The position numbers were made by a program, and so were the translations under genes. Shown here one piece after another: positions 1 to 6,318 of a stretch of DNA of 23,850 bases. The DNA comes from a virus, in the IMG/VR virus record IMGVR_UViG_3300008459_000397, positions 1 to 23,850 of that record, one strand, 5' to 3'. The notes beneath the pieces are model-generated. The model did not search any database. It was not told the DNA's origin and was given only the letters and a program-made list of their open reading frames with translations. How positions within the stretch are numbered: position 1 is the stretch's first letter; each line of letters opens with the position of its first letter.

Positions 1-120
1 GCGGTTGATGTTCTTCATATCCTTTACTTTGTCCATGAACCATTCGCGGGACTGTGTCGTCCGCGGTGTAATTCCAGCTCTAAAAGCTTCATATTCGAGT
101 TTTTGAAATAAATTGCTCAT
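1..120 (-). CDS. Unidentified phage protein, N-terminal fragment
   Basis: An open frame runs leftwards from an ATG at 120-118 to the window edge, giving 40 residues that begin MSNLFQKLEYEAFRAGITPR. The frame has no stop and is rich in charged and aromatic residues, with no signal peptide or membrane segment. It lies just downstream of the gp4-like gene on the same strand. In T4, gene 2 (DNA end protector) is close to gene 4, so a head-completion role is possible by position, but the fragment is too short to identify. A CATAAATA late-promoter-like box ends only 6 nt before the ATG, which would give a nearly leaderless transcript. Translation may instead come from read-through of the gp4 message. 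Confidence 0.6.
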   Translation of the reverse strand, partial: MSNLFQKLEYEAFRAGITPRTTQSREWFMDKVKDMKNINR

Positions 121-125
121 GTTCT

Positions 126-133
126 TATTTATG
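126..133 (-). promoter_or_regulatory. Late-promoter-like box (CATAAATA), minus strand
   Basis: Read on the minus strand this is CATAAATA, one base from the T4 late consensus TATAAATA and matching the NATAAATA form described for marine T4-like phages. It lies in the short gap before the minus-strand gene at 120. The distance to the ATG is very short, so it would yield a leader of almost no length. Chance occurrence in AT-rich DNA is possible. Confidence 0.35.
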
Positions 134-148
134 TTGATTTTTCTAAAA

Positions 149-176
149 AGCAGGGGATAATAACTTAGCGCCTGCT
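149..176 (-). terminator. Possible weak intrinsic terminator after the gp4-like gene
   Basis: On the minus strand AGCAGG (176-171) and CCTGCT (154-149) form a perfect 6-bp stem around a 16-nt loop, followed directly by a short T run. The stop codon of the gp4-like gene lies in the loop. The stem is short and the loop long, so termination would be partial at best. It sits between two co-directional genes and may only attenuate. Confidence 0.3.
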
Positions 177-653
177 GCGGTCCGTAGAAGGGCTTAACGG
201 TTTCAGAGGCTTAAGCGGCTTTGGCATGATGCCCAGCTTTTGCAATGTGTGCTCAGTCCAAATCTGAAACTCGTAATTATTGTCCTTAGCATACTTATCA
301 GCAGCTTTCCACTTGCATTGATTCTTAACGTAAGTAGTAGCTTCTGTAACATACTGCTTTGTCTTACGTTTACCTGTTGGAGGCTTTGTTTGCTTATCAG
401 GCTTGATCTCAATCAGAAAGGTCTTTCCCTCAACAGTTGTATACTTGATGTCGACAAAGTATCTGTGGTAGCTCTTGTCAATGTCGTAGAAGTATGGGAT
501 GACAACTTCTTCCGAGCACCATTCCTTTATTTGTGGGTTGAGATCCAACCACTTGAAACAGTATCGTTCCCACATTGATCTAAAGACAACATTGCTAGCG
601 TCACCTTTGTACTTGTGAACATTCACAACTTTATACTTGCCTTTGTAAGTCAT
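165..653 (-). CDS. gp4: Head completion protein, T4 gp4 (gp50)-like
   Basis: This 162-residue protein matches T4 gp4 (150 residues) along its length. The N-terminus MTYKGKYKVVNVHKYKGD corresponds to T4 MAYSGKW...ISKYRGD, and the pattern RSMWERYCFKWLDLNP, then SEEVVIPYFYD, RYFVDIKYT, FLIEIKPDKQTKPP and KWKAADKYA follows the family in order. The D...EIKP arrangement resembles the D-ExK core of restriction-endonuclease-like folds, which fits the proposed role in trimming or finishing DNA-filled heads before tail joining. The ATG at 653 is chosen because family similarity begins there; an upstream in-frame ATG at 680 adds only a hydrophobic stretch. The last 20 or so residues form a Pro/Lys-rich tail (PLKPLKPL) beyond the T4 length. 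The gene is transcribed away from the baseplate operon. Confidence 0.88.
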   Translation of the reverse strand: MTYKGKYKVVNVHKYKGDASNVVFRSMWERYCFKWLDLNPQIKEWCSEEVVIPYFYDIDKSYHRYFVDIKYTTVEGKTFLIEIKPDKQTKPPTGKRKTKQYVTEATTYVKNQCKWKAADKYAKDNNYEFQIWTEHTLQKLGIMPKPLKPLKPLSPSTDRSRR

Positions 654-662
654 GGAAACCCA

Positions 663-670
663 TATAAATA
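663..670 (+). promoter_or_regulatory. T4-type late promoter TATAAATA for the hub operon
   Basis: A perfect TATAAATA, the T4 late consensus read by RNA polymerase with the gp55 sigma-like subunit, lies 35 nt before the ATG at 705. It is in the divergent gap between the minus-strand gp4-like gene and the plus-strand baseplate operon. The flanks, CCA before and AAA after, resemble the copy at 8735. Confidence 0.75.
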
Positions 671-690
671 AAACCAACATATGTATTACT

Positions 691-697
691 TATTTAG
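691..697 (-). promoter_or_regulatory. CTAAATA late-promoter-like box for the gp4-like gene
   Basis: Read on the minus strand this is CTAAATA, a late-promoter variant reported for marine T4-like phages. It lies 37 nt upstream of the gp4-like ATG at 653, the expected distance. It faces the plus-strand promoter at 663-670, so the two predicted leaders would overlap by a few bases. Confidence 0.4.
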
Positions 698-704
698 GTG
701 TTAG

Positions 705-1640
705 ATGCCAGGTGCTCCTCTACCAAACAGTTTACGTTTTCCTAGAGAGAACATAAATGATTATAAAGGAACTGTTGAGTTCCGTCTAGTGCGTATTGAA
801 CCACCCACTGTGGACGCTTTTGAATTTGGTAAAATTTTAGTAAAATTAGCAGATGATGGAATTGAGGGCCTTACCGGTATAAGTGGTGTAGATCCAGGAT
901 TTCAAGCAGCATTGACAAATAACGCCCCAGTACTACAAGGGCGCCGAGAATTTCCTAGTAGTTATCCAAATGTTATATTATATTTACCTCAAGCTATTCA
1001 GTTTAATGATGGTATGGAATATGATAACAATGTTCAGCTAGGAGTTTTTGGTGCGGCGGGTGAGGCTGCAATAAATGCTGGGCAGGGTACAACAGAAGCG
1101 ATTGCTCAAATTGTCGCCGAGGGTGTAAGTTCGTTTACAGATCTATTTAAACAGATGCCCACTCAAGATCTTGCAAGACTAGCGCTTACAAGAGCTACCC
1201 AAAAAATTCCGGTTCTTGGGGATGTTGTATCCTCAGCAACTAGAGTTGCTGTTAATCCCAACAGAAGAACTCTTTTCAGAGGTGTCCGCCCTCGCGAGTT
1301 TTCTTTCAACTTCAAAATGATTGCTAGTTCTCCACAAGAAGCAAGAGACATTGAAAGTATCATAAAGTTTTTTAGACGCGAGATGCATCCAGCATCAATT
1401 CCTATTGGGAATATATCTGCTGGATACAAATATCCAAACCCATTTCGTATTGATATGAAATACAATGGAAAGCGAGTGGGTCCCAAAATGTTAAATTCAT
1501 ACCTTGTTAATTTACAAACAACTTATAACCCAGGCAGTATGGGATTTCACATTGATGGCATGCCTTCTGAGGTTGATGTCCAAATGATGTTCTTTGAAGA
1601 GCGCGCTATTGAGCAATCTGATGTTGTGCAGGGATACTAA
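705..1640 (+). CDS. gp48: Baseplate tail tube cap, T4 gp48/gp54-like
   Basis: This 311-residue protein resembles the gp48 and gp54 family, two related T4 proteins (364 and 320 residues) that cap the baseplate hub and start tail-tube polymerisation. The supporting part is the C-terminal third, from about residue 190: RGVRPREFSFNFKMIASS, then a helix rich in EARDIESIIKFFRREMHP, a YPNPFRIDMKY strand and a final EVDVQMMFFEE strand, the tube-like beta fold of the family. The N-terminus (LRFPRENINDY) and the YLPQAIQFNDG motif near residue 105 are also typical of marine phage gp48 proteins. AGGTG 4 nt before the ATG is the likely ribosome binding site. It is the first gene of the plus-strand operon. 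The assignment to gp48 rather than gp54 is not certain. Confidence 0.72.
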   Translation: MPGAPLPNSLRFPRENINDYKGTVEFRLVRIEPPTVDAFEFGKILVKLADDGIEGLTGISGVDPGFQAALTNNAPVLQGRREFPSSYPNVILYLPQAIQFNDGMEYDNNVQLGVFGAAGEAAINAGQGTTEAIAQIVAEGVSSFTDLFKQMPTQDLARLALTRATQKIPVLGDVVSSATRVAVNPNRRTLFRGVRPREFSFNFKMIASSPQEARDIESIIKFFRREMHPASIPIGNISAGYKYPNPFRIDMKYNGKRVGPKMLNSYLVNLQTTYNPGSMGFHIDGMPSEVDVQMMFFEERAIEQSDVVQGY

Positions 1641-2366
1641 ATGACTTATTTTAAATCTTTTCCAAATATTTTATACAATTTTGGTAATGAATCTACGCAA
1701 AACGTTACTCAAGATGTTTCACTGTATGTAGAAATAATAGATGAAATAAAAGACAATATAGACTTTTATACAACATACACAATACTTGAAGGGGAGCGGC
1801 CCGATCAGTTATCTCAAAAGATATATGGGTCACCCGATTACTATTGGACATTCTTTTTAATGAATGATAAAATTAGAGAACAAGGTTGGCCATTAAACTA
1901 TCTTGATCTTGACAATCTTATTAAAAAAGAACTACCATATACAACAATCACCACTCGTAACAATGTGACAACATCGTTTAATATCGGCCAGACAATCACC
2001 GGTGGAACGTCAACTGCAACTGGTATTATTAAATCAAGACGATTAGATTTTGGTCAGCTTATTGTTCAAACAACAGGAACATTTCTTGCTGGTGAGGTTA
2101 TTTCAAGTATTGTGGGAGCAACAACTCAGACCACAACCATCTTTACTGGTAATGTTCTACAATACAATTCAACCCACCATTGGGAAGATGCTGATGGGGT
2201 ATGGGTTGATGTGGATCCTGCAGTAGGCACTAGTGCCATCTACACACCTGTTACCTACTACGAAAAATATGTAGCTGATAATGACGCATTACGTGAAATT
2301 AGAATAATTAAGCCTCAAGCTATTAACACAATATACAGATCATTTAATGAAGCGTTGACAATATAA
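1641..2366 (+). CDS. gp53: Baseplate wedge protein gp53 with an extra beta module
   Basis: The 241-residue product resembles T4 gp53 (196 residues), which clamps the wedges around the hub. It opens with the family pattern YFKSFPNILYNFG, followed by a LysM-like stretch at residues 43-95 (YTILEGERPDQLSQKIYGSP, then YYWTFFLMNDKIREQGWPL). The C-terminus (DNDALREIRIIKPQAINTIY) also fits the family. Between them, residues 113-170 form a Thr/Gly-rich insert with the pattern GQTITGGTSTATG then GTFLAGEVIS, which accounts for the extra length. Similar sequences occur in the gp8-like and long tail proteins of this window. The ATG follows the previous stop with no gap, and the stop overlaps the next ATG by one base, so translation is probably coupled. 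Confidence 0.85.
   Translation: MTYFKSFPNILYNFGNESTQNVTQDVSLYVEIIDEIKDNIDFYTTYTILEGERPDQLSQKIYGSPDYYWTFFLMNDKIREQGWPLNYLDLDNLIKKELPYTTITTRNNVTTSFNIGQTITGGTSTATGIIKSRRLDFGQLIVQTTGTFLAGEVISSIVGATTQTTTIFTGNVLQYNSTHHWEDADGVWVDVDPAVGTSAIYTPVTYYEKYVADNDALREIRIIKPQAINTIYRSFNEALTI
1977..2150 (+). other. Inserted Thr/Gly beta module in gp53 (copy 1 of 3)
   Basis: Residues 113-170 of gp53 carry a compact beta-rich module: GQTITGGTSTATG, a short strand pair, then GTFLAGEVISSIVGATTQT. T4 gp53 lacks this length. Related patterns occur in the gp8-like protein (about 13561-13745) and near the N-terminus of the 1904-residue protein (about 14160-14360). The limits are approximate. Confidence 0.5.
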
Positions 2367-3886
2367 TGCGGCCCAGTGACCAATCATCATCAGCTTATTC
2401 ATTTGAATTGGAGACTGCAGAGCTCTATAGTCCCAACTATGCTAATCGCGTATTTGATATACGGAATATTGTAGTTGAAATTGATATATTTGAGAATCTT
2501 GAAAAACCTTATCTAACTGGTAATATTCTTTTAATTAACGACAACGATTTATATTCAGTTTTTAACTTTAACGGTATTCAATCAATAGTACTTGGTTTTA
2601 GATTGCCTGAAAAAGATAGTAAAACAATTCGCAAACGATTTTACATTGATAAAACTGTTCAGGATATAAAAGCTACGGATCGTGAATCAGCACTTCTATT
2701 TCATTTAATTGAAGATATCGGATATGTGTCAGAGTATATAAATGTTAATGATGTGTTTGAGGGTAAGGGATCGGAGATTATCCGCAAAGTTGTATCTTCA
2801 TACTTCGATCGTAAAGTATATTTTGTTGATCAAGTAGAAACAATTGAACCTCAAAAACCTTTTAAGGTTGTTGTTCCAAATTTGACCCCGCTTGAAACTA
2901 CCAGCTGGGTTCTTGATAGAATGACTGCAGAAGACGGATCTCCTTTCTATCTGTATTCAACTTTATCTGGGGCTGAGGTTAGTAGTGATAAGTTAAATAC
3001 AGGTTTATATCTAAAGAACTGGCAAACAATGGTTAACCAGGTCAATAGATCTAGTTATCCTTTTGTATATTCTTCCGCTGAAACAAATAGATCAAATACT
3101 TCTATTGATCAACAAATGTTTGTGATTCAAAACCATTATGATGAGGAATCTTCAGATATAACATCATTGAACGATTCTGGATTTATCAACTCAAAGTTTT
3201 TATTTCACGATGTTAATACTAATACCACCTACATTCCTGGATATGATGAACCAACAGTAAATTATGGCTCTAATAGAACACTGCCATATGGTAAGCGTTG
3301 GACAGCAAAAGCATTCTTTGAAAAAGCATTGGGTAATACAAAACTAAGTGGTGCTGTTGTAGATAAGTATCCTACTGATGGTAGAATTCCATATAGTTTA
3401 AATACCGCTCCAAACACACAAAGTGATATAAACCCATTAATTAGTCAACGCCCCGAAAGCAGAGTTGTTGCTCAAGTGTTTAGTTCGTCAACTCATGATC
3501 CAAGTTATTATTCGTATCTTGAGGGGTTAACTGATGGGGAGCATCTAACAAAGATTAACTCAAAGGCTCTAAAAAACTGGTCAATGTTTTCACCATTAAC
3601 GTTTGCTGTTCCTGGAAGATTGTTTCTTAACGGTACAGTTAATAGCACTATTGGTGTTAAATATAAACTGCAGTTTATATCAGGTGTAGGAGAACAGGCT
3701 CGTATAGATAATCATAGATCGGGTGACTACTTAATGTATGCAGCGCGGCATGTATTTTCACGAGACGGTGGATATACTGTACACTTTAGCGGTATTAAAC
3801 TCAATGGTGGCAAACCCGGCGCACAGAACAATCTTAACGCTCCTGCCCCTTCTCCATATGATACACCTACTACAGGACCTCAATAA
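2366..3886 (+). CDS. gp27: Baseplate hub protein, T4 gp27-like
   Basis: This 506-residue protein is read as the gp27-type hub, the trimer linking tail tube to spike (T4 gp27 is 391 residues). Supporting features are the N-terminal beta stretch with RNIVVEIDIFENLEKPYLTG, a second strand region FRLPEKDSKTIRKRFYIDKT, and the central motif FKVVVPNLTPLETTSWVLDR, which is typical of gp27/gpD-like hubs, where a helix follows PNLTPLE. Its position just before the OB-fold gp5-like protein is strong support, because gp27 and gp5 form one complex. The C-terminal tail is Pro/Asn-rich and probably flexible. The protein is longer than T4 gp27, so additional surface loops are likely. It overlaps both neighbours by one base. 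Confidence 0.75.
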   Translation: MRPSDQSSSAYSFELETAELYSPNYANRVFDIRNIVVEIDIFENLEKPYLTGNILLINDNDLYSVFNFNGIQSIVLGFRLPEKDSKTIRKRFYIDKTVQDIKATDRESALLFHLIEDIGYVSEYINVNDVFEGKGSEIIRKVVSSYFDRKVYFVDQVETIEPQKPFKVVVPNLTPLETTSWVLDRMTAEDGSPFYLYSTLSGAEVSSDKLNTGLYLKNWQTMVNQVNRSSYPFVYSSAETNRSNTSIDQQMFVIQNHYDEESSDITSLNDSGFINSKFLFHDVNTNTTYIPGYDEPTVNYGSNRTLPYGKRWTAKAFFEKALGNTKLSGAVVDKYPTDGRIPYSLNTAPNTQSDINPLISQRPESRVVAQVFSSSTHDPSYYSYLEGLTDGEHLTKINSKALKNWSMFSPLTFAVPGRLFLNGTVNSTIGVKYKLQFISGVGEQARIDNHRSGDYLMYAARHVFSRDGGYTVHFSGIKLNGGKPGAQNNLNAPAPSPYDTPTTGPQ

Positions 3887-4851
3887 TGTTTAAAGCTCTT
3901 AGTCATGCATTTTATGGTGATCAGACCCGATGGTTTATCGGTAAGGTTGTTGACAACAACGACCCTTTGTATCTTGGTCGCGTGCGTATCAACATTCTTG
4001 GCATCCATGACAACATTGCTGATGCTGGGGATCTTCCTTGGGCATCTATGGTTTTACCAACAACAGAAGGCGGAGTAGTATCAGGTTTTCCACCTTCATT
4101 GGATATAGGCGCTCAAGTGTTTGGGATCTTCCTTGATGGGGTTCAATCACAGCTACCCCTTGTAATTGGTTCTATCCCTCACAAATTGCCATATAACGAT
4201 CCCGAGTCTGGAACGTTCGGTGCCTCCGGAGCCGAAGATCGCGATCGCCAAGGGGTTTCTAGTAATCAACCCGGAACAGCTGGACCTTCTGAACCAGTTG
4301 GCTCTCCAAATGAAAGTGCTGAAAAAGCCTATAATTATTTTAGATCTATCCAATACTCAGACGCTGTTGCAAGAGGCATTGTTGGAAATATGATCGTTGA
4401 GTCTATCAACTTTGATCCAGCAGTGATTAGATTTGATCGCTTAGGTGACACTAATACAGATCAGCCTGCTCATGGGGTGTGTCAATGGCGGGGGCCAAGG
4501 TGGCAGGGCCCGCAAGGGTTACAGGCTTTTGCTGCTCAACAGAATCCTCCTCTCAATCCAGCAAATCTTTCAACGCAATTGCAGTTTGTAAAATTTGAAC
4601 TAGACACATTTGCGTATCTCGGTAAACAGGAATTATTCAACTGCACAACCCCAGAACAAGCTGCAGTAACTTTCTGCCGAAAGTTTGAAAACCCAGCTGA
4701 TGAAGCTGGAACCAGTGCCTATAGAGATCCACCATACTCAACAGACGGCAATTTTCCACTAAAAAGAGCTGGTGAAGATAAGCGTATTAACTATGCAAAG
4801 AACTTAGTATTTAACTCTAGGTCTGTAGCTAGCTCAAGCGGCGCAGTATGA
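3886..4851 (+). CDS. gp5: Baseplate hub OB-fold protein with tail lysozyme domain, gp5-like
   Basis: This 321-residue protein combines an N-terminal OB-fold (residues 14-100: RWFIGKVVDNNDPLYLGRVR, then LPWASMVLPTT, IGAQVFGIFLDG, PLVIGSI) of the gp5/VgrG type, a Gly/Ser/Pro/Asn linker (about 106-143), and a C-terminal domain resembling the phage tail lysozyme family (about 145-310). In that domain GIVGNMIVESINFDP places Glu172 as the probable catalytic acid, and GVCQWRG is the family's second motif. In T4 gp5 (575 residues) the OB-fold, a different (T4L-like) lysozyme and the beta-helical needle are in one chain; here there is no needle, which appears to be supplied by the gene at 6318. The predicted role is cutting glycan strands as the spike crosses the wall. 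Confidence 0.82.
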   Translation: MFKALSHAFYGDQTRWFIGKVVDNNDPLYLGRVRINILGIHDNIADAGDLPWASMVLPTTEGGVVSGFPPSLDIGAQVFGIFLDGVQSQLPLVIGSIPHKLPYNDPESGTFGASGAEDRDRQGVSSNQPGTAGPSEPVGSPNESAEKAYNYFRSIQYSDAVARGIVGNMIVESINFDPAVIRFDRLGDTNTDQPAHGVCQWRGPRWQGPQGLQAFAAQQNPPLNPANLSTQLQFVKFELDTFAYLGKQELFNCTTPEQAAVTFCRKFENPADEAGTSAYRDPPYSTDGNFPLKRAGEDKRINYAKNLVFNSRSVASSSGAV

Positions 4852-4866
4852 TTGTAGGAAAACAAT

Positions 4867-6318
4867 ATGAGTGCATTTACAGATTTAAATCTAACATTAG
4901 CAAAACTTAACTCTCCATCGAGTTTAGGGTCTTTATTAGATACAACATTCGATATCCAACTACAATTAGATACTGCTATCACATCTAAACTTGGTACGCA
5001 GGTGGGCCAAATTATAGGTGGTGTTCAGGCTCTAACCCAAGAGACAGATGGTTTTGGCGATTTCGTTTCCGGAGCAGGTATTGCAATGCTTGCTGAAAAT
5101 CCTCCTGGTGTCCAAGTTCAAAAACCAAATAGTTCTCTAAATGCGGATCTGTCTGCCATAACTGAAACCGATATTGCGTGCGGTGGTCTTCTTGCTATTG
5201 CTATTGCTGCAAACAATCCCGAAGCTATAGCTAAAATGGTGAAAGGGGTTGTTGGAAATATTTCTGCTACGGCTCTGAACGAAATGATGAAAGAAATTTC
5301 ACCTGCGATTGGTGCTATCCAGGATAAAATTGATGGAGTGTTGGCCAATATCGAGAATGGTATTAATGGTGCATTAGGTGATGTAAACGCAGCCTTGAAT
5401 CAAGCGCTAGGTGGTGTGAATGCAGCAATAGGTCAGGTAAATGAAGCTATTAGTGGTGCATTAAGTTTGGGCGGGAATCTACCTTGTGGTATAAGTGCTG
5501 CTGTAACCACACCTCCTCTGATCCCCCCTATTGGATTAGGAGCTTTGGGTAGTATCGGTGGTGGTGCATTAACTGAGATAGGCAACTTTCAATTAAAAAT
5601 TAACCTTGATCTAACATCTGGTTTAGGAAATCTATTAAATAGTGCCGCAAGCACATTTGAGAACAGTTTGCCACCGCTATTTTCAACATTAATTGACATT
5701 AATGCTGGAGGGAACATAGGAGATGACATAACTGTTAATTCATCAGTACAAGTTCAGTCTATATTTGCTGGTGCTACTAGAGAAATTACAACAGTGGTTG
5801 TTGGATGCTCAAACACATTTAAAGATCAGGATGTAAGAGTAAGCAACGTTCCCGGCTGGCATTTTTTAATTACACGCACAGGTGAATTGCAACAAGTTAC
5901 AAACATCAATGAACCTGGAGCTTTTAATCAAAATTATAATGAAAGATCTATTGGTATTGTGTTTGCGGGAGGATTGAATACAACTCTAAAAGAAGCGGGT
6001 GATCAGGATAAACGCAATTTTGCTTCCGCTCAAAGTATCACAAGAGAACAGTATAACACGTTTGATAAGTTTATGAATATGTTTTATAGTGTCTTCCCTC
6101 ATGGGCAAGCTGTTGGCAATCAAGATATAGATCGGAATTCACCATTCCCAGTATTTGATGTTGCATCATATTGTAAGCAACGTTTTGATAAAGATACAAT
6201 TATTAATCCGAGTAAGCCAGCTCCACCTCTAAGTGAGCTCGAGGTACAAATGAATCTGAATGCACAAGGTGTATCCGATCCAGGTATTGAAGATGAACCA
6301 AATGAAGGAGCACAATAA
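4867..6318 (+). CDS. Hub-associated protein with a degenerate T7-lysozyme-type amidase domain
   Basis: The product is 483 residues. Residues 1-270 are Gly/Ala/Asn-rich and probably helical, with short repeats around 165-200 (GDVNAALNQALGGVNAAIGQ). Residues 305-440 align by eye with amidase_2/PGRP proteins, most clearly T7 lysozyme: VVVGCSNTF for VHCSATK, PGWHFLITRTGEL for VGYHFIIKRDGTV, NYNERSIGIVFAGG for GYNHNSIGVCLVGG, and PFPVFDV for CPSFDL. The residues that make T7 lysozyme work are all replaced: zinc ligands His17, His122 and Cys130 become Gly313, Asn418 and Phe427, and Tyr46 and Lys128 become Trp331 and Ser425. The domain is therefore probably not an enzyme and may bind wall or a hub partner. 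It lies between the lysozyme-bearing hub and the needle. The ATG follows TAGGAAAA. Confidence 0.7.
   Translation: MSAFTDLNLTLAKLNSPSSLGSLLDTTFDIQLQLDTAITSKLGTQVGQIIGGVQALTQETDGFGDFVSGAGIAMLAENPPGVQVQKPNSSLNADLSAITETDIACGGLLAIAIAANNPEAIAKMVKGVVGNISATALNEMMKEISPAIGAIQDKIDGVLANIENGINGALGDVNAALNQALGGVNAAIGQVNEAISGALSLGGNLPCGISAAVTTPPLIPPIGLGALGSIGGGALTEIGNFQLKINLDLTSGLGNLLNSAASTFENSLPPLFSTLIDINAGGNIGDDITVNSSVQVQSIFAGATREITTVVVGCSNTFKDQDVRVSNVPGWHFLITRTGELQQVTNINEPGAFNQNYNERSIGIVFAGGLNTTLKEAGDQDKRNFASAQSITREQYNTFDKFMNMFYSVFPHGQAVGNQDIDRNSPFPVFDVASYCKQRFDKDTIINPSKPAPPLSELEVQMNLNAQGVSDPGIEDEPNEGAQ

Noticed and set aside
654-680. Upstream ATG at 680 for the gp4-like gene
   Set aside because: It adds only a hydrophobic stretch (MLVLFIWVS); similarity to T4 gp4 begins at the Met at 653, and the extension overlaps the plus-strand late promoter.
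1163-1486. 107-residue minus-strand open frame
   Set aside because: It is antisense to the conserved C-terminal part of the gp48-like gene and has no independent support.
2737-2744. TATAAATG as a late promoter
   Set aside because: It is a one-base mismatch inside the gp27-like gene with no gene start at the right distance.
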